A stretch of 64,000 bases of DNA, taken from positions 4,284,928 to 4,348,927 of the forward strand of contig JAQFVV010012434.1 of assembly GCA_028023455.1 (NCBI GenBank), in the 5' to 3' direction. Shown piece by piece: positions 24,441 to 36,074 of the stretch. The first letter of the stretch is position 1. Each line of letters starts with the position of its first letter. The DNA comes from Epiperipatus broadwayi. Taxonomy: Eukaryota > Onychophora > Udeonychophora > Euonychophora > Peripatidae. The position numbers and the translations under genes are program-made. Below the pieces are notes generated by a model. That model worked only from the letters and a program-made list of their open reading frames with translations. It did not search any database and had not been told where the DNA came from.

Positions 24441-25072
24441 TATCTCAATCCATAAACTGTTTCTGGTATTTTTTTATTTCATTGAAGATTAGTTAATTTT
24501 ATCCTCAAATAAAGTATAACATAGGTTTCAAATCCAAACCAGCTCATTAGCACATGTATATATGGTACCCAAATTAGTTTTTCCATATTTTGCAGGTCTT
24601 AGTTTTATGTCAATTGTAAGTTTTTTTGGCTAAGAAGGATTGATACCAACAATAATATCACAAACTTTTTATATGCTTAATTATAAGCTTTATAGAATGG
24701 TTCTTTTTATTCTACTCTAGTGTCATTTACTATGAGATTGATTATATAATGGACATTAGATTATACTATATTAGTGTAATATTCATAATTCTCAGATTGA
24801 TTTTTGGCTTTTGCTTTATTATGAATACATTAATTTTTGTCCTCATTGACAAAAGAAAAAGCTGAAAATCATATAAGTAATCATAATGAGAAAGTCATGT
24901 GATATTTTTGTAGGTATCTTTTATTATTTCTAAAGATCGTAAAGTTGCCTTTTCATAGCTATTTTTTCTTTTAATAAATTTAAACTTTAGTTTTAGTCAG
25001 AATTTCTATAATTGGGGGGGGGGGGGATATGGCATGCAATCTTGAATAACAGTAGAAAACTTTCCATGCAGT

Positions 25073-25118
25073 AGAGCCACCCAGTGCAAGTTTTAATAGT
25101 CAATGGATGCAGAAAATG
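25073..25118 (+). repeat. Fragment of the 36-kb inverted-repeat family
   Basis: GAGCCACCCAGTGCAAG followed by AATAGTCAATGGATGCAGAA matches the same end motif as at 36,105-36,145 (GCCACTCAGTGCAAG...GTAATCAATGGCTGCCAGAA). Confidence 0.5.
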
Positions 25119-27249
25119 GTAACCATGTGATATTTTATCAATCTCGAAGAAAAAGTTTTCTGACAATATTTATTGAAGTGTATATAGTGTTTTACAATTC
25201 AGCTCTATTTTTCTCTTTGCATCAACTTGGATATCATGTACTTTGTAATGTTTTTATTTATTCATTTTTAAATATAAATAATATTTTTAATTTTTTTTCC
25301 TTTTTTTTGTTTTTTCTAAGTATTGAAACACAGTACCCAAAACAAAAAACGTGCAAATATGGATAAAATTTATTTTAAATCAACAACATTGAAAATGTTT
25401 TAAAAAATATTATCACATTTTTTTTTATTAAAGAACATAATATAAACATGCTAAAAATATATTTTTAAATACAAATTAATTTTATTGTAAGAATTATATA
25501 CAAATACTTAAAAAAGGATTCAAAAAACTTAAAGTGTAAGAACATGCTCAATGGAAAATCTTATATTTCTTTTTTTTACATTTGTATTTTGAATTAATAA
25601 AGAGTAAAAAGTACTACTAGTCTTTAAACTCATTGCACTATGTTTGTAAGCCAGAGAAATAGTAATCACTATTAAGAATTATTCAAAATAAGTTTTTAAC
25701 TCTTATATAAATTTTCAATTAAAAATTCTGACAAAATCTGTTTAAATTAATTAAAACATAGCTTAGATTTAGGTGAAAATTATTTATATGATTCTGAATG
25801 ATATTTATTGTTGTTGTTGTTTTTGCTTCATAATATTATTTTTTTATTTTTATATTTTCATGCACAGGGGTAAAATTTATTCAGTGCACAATTTTATTTT
25901 ATTTTTAAAAAAGATACAATAAGAGATTTCAAAGCAAACTATTTTTTTACCCAAGCTATATATTATTATGGATCAAAACCAATCTCCATCCTTAGAAGTG
26001 GACATGACTACATCCTTGTTGACCTCAAATTCAAAATATTGTGATGATTTTGAGATCAGTGAGGTGTCACAAGATGGTTCAAATAGTATATATCTCTTCT
26101 GAAAATATTGTTTTAAGTTGTTTTACAAAACAATCTGGGATTGAAACAATTAATGAAAATAAAAGTATAGTGGAACAGGATGAAATTATTTAGTCTACAG
26201 AAAATGAATTAAATAAAGAAAATGATCTAAAATTGTGAAACATTTTCTTTGTTGATGATGTGCTGTATTGGTTTGCTTGCAGACTACTGGCTATAAACAC
26301 CATATACTGTCAAATCAGTAAAATACTGTTCACAAAAGTTTTTTTTTTTTTGGTTTGATTAAAAAAAAAAGTTTTTCTTTGGTACAAAGTTAATGATGAG
26401 AGATACAAGATAGGATAAAACTACATCCACCATCACCAAATTACTATTTTGTTAATTAACTCTTTGCTCTAAATGCTTCTCACATTTTGTTAAAAAAAGA
26501 AGAATTTAGTGATAGATGAAATACTATTGCACTTGAACATTATTAAAGTAGCACTTTGCCAAAGTTTCTTAATATATAAGTCATGACCCAGTAGTATGTC
26601 AACTCAAGGATTTAATTTAAAATCAATTGAATAATGACTTCATGGGATTTCAGGAAGTATTTGCTCCTATTTCACTATAAAACTTTAGTGAAGCCTTAGT
26701 TTTGAATAGTCAACATGCACACTTTCCCTTACACTACTGTTATGCCATGTAACATCAATGAATGCTACCATAAACCTCTTGGTTTTGATCCAAGACAATT
26801 GTATATTATATATTGCAGCACTTTTATTGTATATGGAATGTTTTTCCTACAAAAATCTAATAATTAAATTACAAATTAATTTTTTTTTAATATTTCTCTA
26901 CCATCATTCTTTGGCAATTAGTATATCTATGGATTGCATTAAGTGAGAACATTTGGATTTTAAAAATTACTGTTATCTTTTTCTTTTAAAAAAACATAAG
27001 TATTTAATTGCAGTAAGAAAAGACATGGACCTTTTATTAAAATTTATCCATTCAGTACACTTTTATGTATATTTAACTGTAAATATCATTTTTGTTCAAT
27101 TAGGCCAAATAAATGTAATATAAATTAAAACTAGTATTTATTTGAGAAATTATTAACAATATTTATTTTTATTGTATGACCAAAATATGTTTTGATTATT
27201 AATAAATAACTAAATTTAGACAGAAGTAAATATATGGTTGATTATGTGT

Positions 27250-27870
27250 CAGAGTTTTTACTATCAGATTGTAATACATCTAAATTGGCAAGAGAAAGCA
27301 AATATGTCCTTTTTGCAATATAAATTTATTTCTAATAATTATGATGATGTGCAAAATCCTCTTTTCTAATTTTTAATAAAGTTTTGCAGTGGAAGACATA
27401 AAATCAGCCAACTAAAATGACATTTTGATATCAAAAAATCCATCTACTGTAGTAATCCCAAAAAATATCTAAAATGATTTTTATAAAACTTTTTTTATTT
27501 AATTGCAAAAACTAAAAATCCAAATGCATAGGAGATCTTGCTTTACCTGCTGCTATTCAAATAGTGCACAATACTTCATAAGAAATACATGGGTATAAAA
27601 TTCATAAAATTTCTTTATCGAGTGATATTATTTTCACAAAAATTTCTGCAATTAATTAATGACCAATTCCAGCAGCTTACATAGTTCAATTATATAAAAC
27701 AACTTATATTTTTAATGTGGCCTAGTTATTACTTTATAAAAAAGTAGATTTTGAAAAAACAATACATAATGAATTATTGTTTGTCTGAAAGTTTGTGCTG
27801 ATAATATTTTGCTAGCAATTATATGTTGGACTATTCCTATCATCAAATATTAAATGTTGAATGTCTTTAA
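27250..27870 (+). pseudogene. hAT transposase, N-terminal half (first part of a split element)
   Basis: Frames joined by eye give the early part of a BED-finger hAT transposase of the ZBED5/FAM200/SCAND3-like group. These include a possible TSKLARESKY remnant of the zinc finger and LIAKTKNPNA at about 27,505-27,535. IGDLALPAAIQIVH follows at 27,528-27,575 and corresponds to the family's (G)E(D/S)L-x-LPAA block. KIHKISLSSDII matches the I-S-K-I-x-L-S-N-x-T-V block. KTIHNELLFV is near 27,765, before the second catalytic region. Multiple stops and frameshifts are present. The reading direction and breakpoint match 31,770-32,740, where the rest of the same protein resumes, so the two are probably one element split by later insertions. 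Confidence 0.65.
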
Positions 27871-28129
27871 ATAAATTCTAATGTTATTTAAACTTTTCAA
27901 ATATATTCAAATGCTAGTAATAGTAAACAGATTAGTACATAACACAATCTTCTCTTCATTGGCCTAATCAATGACAATACTAATATGAGAATCAAGCCAT
28001 TCATGAATATTAAATTTAAGGCACTAACCAATTAATTATTCTTCTAAAGACAACAGTTAGTAGCAATTTCAAATACTTATCTAAAATGATTTTACTGATT
28101 TCTCCATTTTTTCTAAAGAGCAAAGTTTA

Positions 28130-29905
28130 TTGGTGGTTTCCAGACATTATGTAAAATACACTGAATTCATTTATGGGGTTATTTGTCATTATTATAAGAA
28201 CAGCTTCTTTGAATTTTTTTTCTTTGTACTTTTTTCTCTCTATCTAATGTTTTTATATTTTCCCAATTGAGCATATTCTCATTAGTACATACATGTTTCT
28301 GCGACTTTACATTAATCAATTTTCTAATAATTAGTTATGCTGTTTCATTTATTTTTCACTTGGGTAACTGTCTCATAAATGTATTCTTCCATATTTACAT
28401 GTTTTATAAATGCAGTTTTTGTTTTTCAACATTTCAAGTTTAGGTTTTACAGAAGTTGATTTCTAAATAGTGTGGTATGGCTTTGAAAATTGTTTGAGTG
28501 TTAAGTTGTTTAAAATTTTATTAGTTTGTCAGCTATTCCTGGTATATATGGATTCACTAACCAAAATATTTTTTCTCTTTAATGGTTCTTTTTATTGTCA
28601 GTTTAAGATTTTTTAATGGCAGCTGATGGATAAACATTCTTCAGGAAAGTTTGTTCTAAATATGTCTTTTCTTTTTTGAAATCATTGGTTTCTAAAAAAA
28701 AAACTTCTTTTGCATTTGTTCATAGTGGAAGTGTAAATCCATATTTTGTGTTTTAAGAGTGATTGGGCATATGTACTAAATATTTTCCTGAGGGAAAAAA
28801 TTCTGTACATTGTAGTTTTTATTTTGCCATGAGGTAGTCTTGTCAAAAACATCTAAACATGCCAATTTTAGTTCTTATAAAATTGTGTATTTAATTGAAA
28901 GGTAATGTATTGTTGATACTGTGTCCAGAATGTTGGTAATACTTTGTCATAGTCCAGACAACAAATTTATCATTGTCATCAAATTTTATATAGATATAAA
29001 AAGTATTTATGGCTGTGATTTCAAGTTCTTCATAGAGTTATTGCTGATTAAACATGACAGTGGTGGACTCATATCTATCCCTTGATTTTTTTAAGAATTC
29101 TGATTAAAATCATATTATTCTATTATCAATAGGAAAAGTTATTTCAGTTTGTAGGCCCTTATTGTGATTTAATCTTTTTTCCTACAATAATGCTTTATCA
29201 TATGGTACATTTTAAAGTAACTTTTCCACATCAAGGCTTAATAATAAGTCAGTTCTCTCAATTTTTATATACTTGTTTAATTTTGCAAAGTTCTTAGAAT
29301 CTCTGACAAAGGATTGTGTTTTATATGATCACAGTCAATTAAGAACTTTGTGAAGAAATCTTGACAAGTTTTGGTAAGATGAATATCTAAAACTAACATT
29401 AGGTCTTAATTGAACATCATCTCTATGGATTTTAGGTAGATCATAAAGATGAAAAAATTTTCTGAAATATAATGTTAATTTATTTTTTTCTGAGTGCATG
29501 AAGTACAATGCCTGCAATTCTTTCTTAATAATACTTGTAAATTTGTTTCTATATTCTGTATCAGATTTTTTGCCCCTTTTTTGTATTGGCCTGTTGAGAA
29601 AAGTTCTTGTAATTTATTATTATAATTAGTAGTATTCAAATGTAGCATTGTATTTGTCAGCAAGAAGAATGATTAAGCTTTGTCTAGTTGGAGATATTTA
29701 ATGGCTTTTCCTTCAGGAAAGAAAATGTTTGATTTCAGTTGTTTCTCAAATGTTTTTTATTCTAGAGCATAATTCTGATGCTTTGTCTAGAGATGTTTTT
29801 TTTTATTGTCTTTGTCAGTGAATGCCATTATATCTAATAAAGGGATATTATATAGTATCATGGCAAAGTTTAATCCTCCCTCCTCCCCTAAACAAATTTT
29901 TAAAG
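28130..29905 (-). pseudogene. Penelope-like element, reverse transcriptase plus GIY-YIG (decayed)
   Basis: On the minus strand the order is that of a Penelope-like protein. GLNFAMIPYNIPLLDI-type N-terminal block at 29,880-29,830; FPEGKAIKYLQLDK at about 29,720-29,680; a NNKLQELF stretch at about 29,605; YDLPKIHRDDVQLRP at about 29,440, matching the family's YGLPKIHKxxxPLRP; a GIDMSPPLSC-type block at about 29,085 corresponding to (Q)GxxMGSPLSP; FVVW near 28,960 at the YxDD-VxxW position; NPYIPGIADKL at about 28,550; and YKEKKFKEAVLIIMTNNPIN at 28,230-28,170 from the GIY-YIG domain with its Glu. Stops and frameshifts are frequent. The YVDD region is degraded, so the copy is dead. No ribozyme-bearing terminal repeat was found directly beside it. 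It lies inside a split hAT transposase. Confidence 0.8.
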
Positions 29906-30199
29906 ATGGTCATCATTTAATAATTAGATCATGGAAATAATTCAACATAACATTATTCATTTCAAGGACCCTTATTTACAGAACAAGATACAATATCAAG
30001 AATACAACAAAGGCAATTACAGTTAGGAACTTACATGACATGTTCCATAGTTTGAGATAATACATTAAAGGAACTTTAAAAATAGGTACATGTGTTTATA
30101 TAATCAAGCATTTCATATTGAGGGTGTCAAGGAGTTATATTATAAACATTTAAGACAACAACACCATTGTTAAGTATTACATAGAAAAACATAGAACCT
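29906..30199. other. Spacer between Penelope-like and LINE remnants
   Basis: No recognisable feature; A+T-rich. Confidence 0.4.
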
Positions 30200-31590
30200 T
30201 ATTAGGTAATAATCATTACAGAAATTGAATAAATATGACATGCAGTTTGGAACTTATATATAATAATCCCCAGTTTAGCAGGACATATTAAATGAAATTA
30301 AACATAGTCACTAATTGAGTTTAGCATCAAAATTACATAAGTAGTGCACAGCTATGATCAAATGATAATATAACCAATTGCATAATTTATCTAAATGGGT
30401 TACAGTATTTACAACAATTGAGTTCCCATTAAGACTTGATAGGTAAAATGAGAGGTAAAAGCCATAACTGCAGAAGAACTTATGTCCATAATTAGTCCTA
30501 TCACTCAAAACACTTGTAATATATAGGTTTGGCATATACACAATGCACTCACACTTAAACTTGTAATGTGACAGGTAATTGTTTATTATGTTCTGATCAA
30601 TCCCAAGTTTCAGGTTGTCCCAAGTTTGGGGGTGGTATGTGGGATCAGGTACAAATGTAGGAAGTGAAGCAGCCAATGTAGGCAAATCAATTAGCTTGTG
30701 ATTGCCCACTAAACTCTTAGTTGCCTTCAGGTTTGATCTGCCAGTGGGACCAGACAAGTCCTTTTGTCAGATTCCCTAGCCTTGTGGAGAAATTTTACAA
30801 GAAGGTCTTCAACCTGGAGATCTGATCCCTCTCAAATAAGATTTTATGTCTGATTGTCCATCCCATAATTTACATAGGTTGCCAAATGTATGGTGCTGAA
30901 GTAACCCTTCTCAAAGGCTGCTGAACCATCACCCAACAGGGTCAGGGATAGACTTTTCTTCAGTACCAAGTCTTGAAGGTCAGACCATGATTCACCTTGG
31001 TCAACAATGTGGTCCATGGTCTCTTCCTGCTTGCCACACATAGGACACAAGGTTTCAATGTTGTAACCTCTTTGGTAGTATAGGAAGACCCCTGTGGGGA
31101 GGGCCCAAGGTTGACCTTGAGGAGGAAGTCCACATATTTGGGCTCAAGCCTGAGGGATTTGGTCCATTTGGTAAGTCTGGGAATTGTAACTGGGAGTAAG
31201 AGGGGAGTACTTGTTTTCCAATCAAACATCAGATGGTAAGTATCCCAGTATGTGGGCTTGGAGCCAAACAGAGATCTGGAAGTTTTGATGCTCCTAAGCA
31301 AGATGGTAACCTGTTGTTGAAACCAGAGGCCTCTGTACTTGGGTAGAAGTCTATTGGTTGGATCAACCTTCTCAATTTGAATGGGGCATTCAATACCTAG
31401 CTGGGAAATCAAAAGTCTAACCAAGACATTTGTGCATTCTTTGTACTTGAAAAACATTAATGGCATGCAAAACCAAACCATTTAGGGATTTGGGCTTTTG
31501 TAGTAGGTTCAGGCTGATGACAGAAGCCCCTCCTCCCAGCATAGCCTCCTGTGAAGGGTCTCAATCCTTTTGATGAATAATTTATTTCGC
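30200..31590 (-). pseudogene. LINE fragment, post-RT C-terminal region (L1/Tx1-like?)
   Basis: A segment visibly less A+T-rich than its flanks. On the minus strand it starts with KRIETLHRRLCWE at about 31,565 (the thumb-like RRLCWEGG type segment). It continues through the 31,481-30,960 frame (LISQLGIECPIQIEKVDP, NRLLPKYRGLWFQQQ, WDTYHLMFDWKTSTP, LEPKYVDFLLKVNLG). A frameshift follows into CPMCGKQEETMDHIV at 31,050-31,005, a CxxC...H motif like the zinc knuckle at the end of many LINE ORF2 proteins. 30,757-30,590 holds another open piece (MSGPTGRSNLKATKSLVGNH...). The endonuclease and catalytic RT are missing. The clade is uncertain, L1/Tx1-like being the best guess. It is a 5'-truncated dead copy lodged inside the split hAT element. 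Confidence 0.65.
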
Positions 31591-31605
31591 CAATTGATCA
31601 TAATA

Positions 31606-31712
31606 CTTATAATATACTTTCAACATATATAGGTAAAGTTAATAAAAATTTTCACAAGTAACAACGTTTAGCTTAACTTCACCTATATATGTTGAAAGCG
31701 TATTATAAGTAT
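31606..31712. repeat. Short fold-back element
   Basis: ACTTATAATATACTTTCAAC..ATATATAGGTAAAGTTA (about 31,609-31,640) is the reverse complement of TAACTTCACCTATATATGTT..GAAAGCGTATTATAAGT (about 31,674-31,711). Arms are about 38 bp with few mismatches and the loop is about 33 bp. It lies at the junction between the LINE fragment and the second half of the hAT. Confidence 0.75.
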
Positions 31713-31769
31713 AACATTATTATGAAGAATCATTGTTTGTCATTCTTAGAAGAATATAGAAAATATATA

Positions 31770-32740
31770 TAAAACTTCATTACTTTTTTACAAATTAAAG
31801 TTTACAATGGAAAAATTGTGTTGACGTTTGTATGAAATTAGAGCAATAATGAATAAGAATGTTTGATTTGTAAAAAGTTAAAAGTGATGGCAATAAACAT
31901 ATTTTTACTTATTCTATGCTATTTAGAAGTACTCATAGCTAAAAATAAATATCATCAGAATTAGATATTTTCCTTGAAATACTATCAAAATTATTAATTT
32001 TATTAAAAACTATGTTCTCAATACTTATTCGTTTTCAAATTTTGAAAAGAAATGGAAAAAAAAACCCTACATGCAAAAGTAAATGGTTTTCAAGAAGGCA
32101 AAATTTAAACAAATTTTAAAAATTGAATAATGAAGTTATATTTTTGACTCATCAGAAATAGATTTTTCTTTCCCCTCCCCATAATAATCTTTTTTTTCAA
32201 AAGTATATTAATTGTTGGATATTTCCAAAACATTCAATGTTTTAAAGATATAGTTTCAAAAATAAAATCGAACATATTTATGATAAAAGATAAAATTGAA
32301 AGCTTTACTAAAAAAGTTAAAATATGAAAGAACAGAGTGGAAATGGTTCTGTTAAAATTGAAAACGATCCTTACAAAGATTTAATTATAGGAGTTATAAT
32401 TGAGCATCTTAAGTATCTAAAGGCACAGATTCAGAAACATTTCCTTTCACATTTTGATTCTGAAAGACTAAATTGGATTTATAAATCATACTCAATTGAA
32501 ATTAAATATGTCTGACAAGTGATATATATTTATAGCTTAAAGTTTTTAATAATGAATTTTGGTTTAGTATTAGGACAGAATTCCCAACAATTTCTAAGTT
32601 AGGTCTAAACAACTTCAGTCATTTTGTACTACATATTTATGGAAAACAACATTCTCTAGATTAACAATTATAAAATCAAAATATCGATCAGCAAAAACAT
32701 TCTACATTATCAAATATTCGGCCAAGATTTAATTCCTGAA
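31770..32740 (+). pseudogene. hAT transposase, C-terminal half (second part of a split element)
   Basis: Read across frames, this continues a ZBED/FAM200-like hAT protein. KNCVDVCMKLEQ (about 31,810) sits at the NCVGxxxDGA catalytic block with the Asp lost. A helix SSELDIFLEILSKLLILL follows. KWFSRRQNLNKF (about 32,080) corresponds to the R-W-L-S-R-G-x-V-L block. DKIESFTKKVKI (about 32,290) matches the DKIxAFxKKLxxW segment. IEHLKYLKAQIQKHFLSHFD and ERLNWIYKSY lie in the open frame 32,324-32,515. FWFSIRTEFPTISK (about 32,560) and SKYRSAKTF (about 32,680) are from the dimerisation region. It is full of stops and clearly dead. The order, strand and breakpoint fit the N-terminal half at 27,250-27,870. 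Confidence 0.75.
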
Positions 32741-33575
32741 GTAAAAATATACAAGCATTTTTTTCTGATTACTATGCAAATTTTCTTTTATCTTTTACAC
32801 ATAATAATGTATACTAAAGATTCTTTTAAAATCATTTTTTTCATGATTTTTTATTAGTAAATGTTTGATTTGTAAATCTATTTTATCTACTTATATATCT
32901 TGAGTTGCATAAAAATTTTTAGATGATTTGAATCTACAAATGAAAAAAGTTTAAGAAAATCTGCTCTATGCTAACTTGCAAATAAGATGTGAACTTGAGA
33001 TCATAACTGAAAAAACAGAAAGAAAAATATGATTATTGGAAACATGTCTTCAAACACTTAATGCTGATATTTATATGTTTTCTGAAAATGGACTAATATT
33101 TCAAGCAACATTATGAATATTTAGTATTTAAGTCAGTTTAAGCTCTTGAATCAGTTTAATCCATCTTTTCAGGCACATCTTAAAATCTAAAAAAATTCTA
33201 AAAAAAATATATGTTTCTTACTGCATCCAAAATCACCTTTGTGAAACTTCATCTTATTAGTTCAAAATATTCTCACACTCAGTGCTGATGAAGCAAATTC
33301 TTTTGGTTATTAATTTGTCAATTGACTCAACATTATATCTATTACATATAAATAAATTACATTGTTGTATCTTAGATATTTAAAAGATGGACACCCTATC
33401 GGATGCATATTAACTTTCTATTTTTAATAAGCCATACTAAAAAGTAAACAGCAAATTATGTATTACAATGCTTTCATGAAGGGTGTATTTTTTTTTTCAA
33501 AATGTAGAGTTCAATCCTATAATCACAGTGCTATCATGTCTATGCTTTCAAAAAGTTAAAAAGTTATCCTTTATT
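32741..33575. other. A+T-rich stretch, no gene seen
   Basis: Nothing recognised; possibly includes the 3' flank of the hAT element. Confidence 0.4.
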
Positions 33576-33870
33576 CATTCAATTTGATAGGGCAAAATAA
33601 TTCCCAAGGATCCTCATATAAAGCTTGTTCATTCATCTATTGAAATACTTATATTTTATTTTAATATTTTAATTTTTAAAAGAACCCAATGTAAGGATAA
33701 TTGAAAATTCAGAACATTAGGTTCTTTTACAAAGTAAAATATCAAAATAAAATATACATGATCGTCACAATCTTTTTTTAAAAAAAGTAGTAAAGTATCT
33801 CAATAGCTGGATGAACAAGCTTTAAAAGAGGATCCTTGGGAATTATTTTGCCCTATCAAATTAAATTGGA
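33576..33870. repeat. Inverted repeat (MITE-like), about 130-bp arms
   Basis: AATTTGATAGGGCAAAATAA, TTCCCAAGGATCC and AGCTTGTTCATTCATCTATT on the left reappear reverse-complemented as AATAGCTGGATGAACAAGCT, GGATCCTTGGGAA and TTATTTTGCCCTATCAAATT on the right. Centre near 33,707, where AAAAGAACCCAATG mirrors CATTAGGTTCTTTT. This is a non-autonomous hairpin element with no coding sequence. Confidence 0.85.
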
Positions 33871-34659
33871 TTTATTCTTTTTCTCTTCACAGTGGATTCT
33901 ATTTTAATGGGTTTATTAATATGGTGCTTAAAACATGGATTTTAAATATAGCAACCTTTAGATAACTTACTAGATTTTCTACTAAATAATTCTTTAACTT
34001 TGTATGCTGCATATCTTATATATTTTTAATCATTTGGATTTTAGTACACATACTCTCTCATTATTTAGGAAACCAATCCTTTAATTATCTTTGATTAAGA
34101 TCACATGACTACTAAAATACAACAGTAAATTTTATTCTATTTTAGCAGACGTTATTTTAATACTAAATAAAAAAAACTGTGTTAAAAAAATAAAAGAAAT
34201 TGAAATAAAATTTACCAGCAATATTATTAATAATTATCGTATAAAAATAAAAATCTTTTATAAATGAATAAAAATGATAATGATAATTTTAAAATTATTC
34301 ACTTGGGTGGCTTTAAATAAATAGACTTTTTAAAGAAGACAAATTGTTTAAAATACCTATAAGTAAGTGTTAAGTTAAATATTTCATCCATTTTGACACA
34401 TATTTTTATTCATTTATTTCTTAAAGGCATTGAAAGTTTTAAAAAAAATTAATATGTGGTAACTTAATATGTATATTTATATATGAGAGAATAATAACTG
34501 GAATTGTTTTCTGAAGGACAAGCAAATTGTAATACATGCTTCTGTCACATGATGCTCATGTAGAGATCTTTCACATCAGACTCCTATCAGTCATTATCAA
34601 ATGAAGTTACAGTGTGATGTAATAACCTGTAGATTTATACTTTACATTTGTCTTCAATA
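33871..34659. other. A+T-rich stretch, no gene seen
   Basis: No feature recognised. Confidence 0.4.
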
Positions 34660-34740
34660 TGATAATATTAAATCGTGCTATCACACTTCCAATGTTACAG
34701 CTTTACATTGGAAGTGTGATAGCATGATTTAATAATATCA
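34660..34740. repeat. Perfect-type hairpin, 36-bp arms
   Basis: 34,660-34,695 and 34,705-34,740 are reverse complements with a single difference (ATCGTGCTATC against GATAGCATGAT) around a 9-base loop TACAGCTTT. It is immediately upstream of the mariner transposase ruin and could be a terminal or subterminal structure of it, or an independent palindromic insertion. Confidence 0.9.
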
Positions 34741-34814
34741 TAGTGTGATGTAGTAAACGCTTTTGTTAAGTGCATCTTGCTTATTTATAAATTTTTGTAA
34801 AGACTGAAAAGTTT

Positions 34815-35375
34815 GAACAATGCAAAGTTCTGATATCTGTTTAAAATACACAACAACAGAAACAGTTATAATGCTTGAAACAGCTTACAAGCAAGCTCCT
34901 CAGGGAAAAGGAAGTTTAATAGTGGTTTATGACTCAAAAAAGGATGGCAAGTGAAGTCCAATGTCGAGATGCTGCTTTTCTTTATGAAAATGGTATTGTT
35001 TACTCAGAGTTCATTTGCAATGATCGTGCAATTTACCTACAAGTTCTGAAATGTTTGTGTGATGTGGTAAAATGAAAGTGACCCAAATTGTGGCAAGGTG
35101 AAAAGTGAAAGCTTCACCATGTCAATGCACCAATGCACAAAGTCTTGAATGTGATATAATTTTTAATTAAAAATGGCATGACACAGCTTATTCTTCATCC
35201 ATATTTACCAGGTCGCACTCTGTGTGACTTTTTTTTTACTCCTTAGAATGAAAAAATGCCCAAAACAAAAAGGTTTGCAAAAAATGGTGAAGGAAAAAAA
35301 CAATGGAAGCATTAAAAAGCACCAGTTTTCAAGAGTTTCAGGACTATGAAAAGTGGAAAACACACAGTAATGGTA
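34815..35375 (+). pseudogene. mariner transposase, decayed and internally deleted
   Basis: Frames joined by eye show the Tc1/mariner (Mos1/SETMAR-like, GVQW helix-turn-helix) layout. ICLKYTTTETVIMLETAY (about 34,830-34,885) is from the first helix-turn-helix. Most of the second is deleted. Then come VKSNVEMLLFFYENGIVYSEF at about 34,948-35,010, AIYLQVLKCLCDVV (about 35,020-35,065), KWKLHHVNAPMHK (about 35,100-35,140), TLCDFFFTP (about 35,215-35,245) and the final RFAKNGEG..FKSFRTMKSGK. In active relatives the catalytic triad is Asp in FxDxxG, Asp in HHDNAP and Asp in APCDFFLFP. Here the first two are lost (FFYENG, HHVNAP) and only the third is kept. Stops and frameshifts abound. Terminal inverted repeats of the usual 30 bp were not identified. 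Confidence 0.75.
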
Positions 35376-36074
35376 AAAAAAAATTCTGTGGATTTGAACC
35401 CAGAATGTATAAAATAATATTAACTTTAATTAAAATATATAATAATATTAACCAATGTGGTGATGATGATTTATAATTTAAAAATGCAGGTAATTTCAAA
35501 ACTATTTTATTTGGTTTTTCAGTTTCAAACAAAAAGAGAAACTCATAGATGTCAAACTTCTAAAAAGAAATTTTATTCTTGAAATACTTTTAAATAAATG
35601 ATCATCATCAATTATTACCATCAACCCAGCTTATTTTCCAATGGATTACAAGATTTCTCAAGGCTGTGGAAATTAAATAGAATATGGATATAAAAAGCAT
35701 ATATTTGGATTGAGTTACAAACACAGACTAAATTGGTTAATAAAAAAAAATTAACAAAGTATTAATAATGAAAAAAATAAAACTATTGCATATATACTCA
35801 CAACTATCAACACATACACAAAAATATTATAGTAACAAAATATATTTCAAGTTTAATCTATGGTTAAAGTTTAAGGTCTTATGGTATTTATAATGATAAA
35901 ATCTTACCACATTAAATATTGAAAGACACTAACCATGTTTTTTTCAGGTACTATTATTTTAATATTTTAATGTTGTCTTCCTTATTATTTTTGGTGATGA
36001 TCTTCTCCTTGAACAATGATGATAAGTCAATAACATCACATGATCATCATTTCTTATGCTTGCTCTTAACTGTT
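35376..36074. other. A+T-rich stretch, no gene seen
   Basis: Nothing firm. CATCATCATCAATTATTACC at about 35,603 followed by TTTTCCAATGG faintly resembles the (ATC)n tail of the RTE at 59.0 kb, but the match is too weak to call. Confidence 0.35.

Larger units (their letters stand above)
22611..27249. other. Mostly A+T-rich, few old repeats
   Basis: No protein is recognised. Small items are the GGCCAT x3 run at 22,919-22,937, a G-run of about 12 at 25,015-25,026 and the short repeat fragments listed separately. An ATG-started 44-codon frame at 25,968-26,102 (MDQNQSPSLEVDMTTSLL...) is followed by more Ser/Asp/Glu-rich broken frames to about 26,230. It could be the N-terminal ruin of an unidentified transposase, but I see no motif. 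Confidence 0.35.

Noticed and set aside
30311-30757. 148-codon minus-strand frame as a host gene
   Set aside because: It directly follows the LINE zinc-knuckle segment on the same strand, loses protein character after about residue 55 and lies within the retroelement fragment.
33286-33322. GCTGATGAAGCAAATTC as a ribozyme core
   Set aside because: No GAAA block follows at any usable distance.
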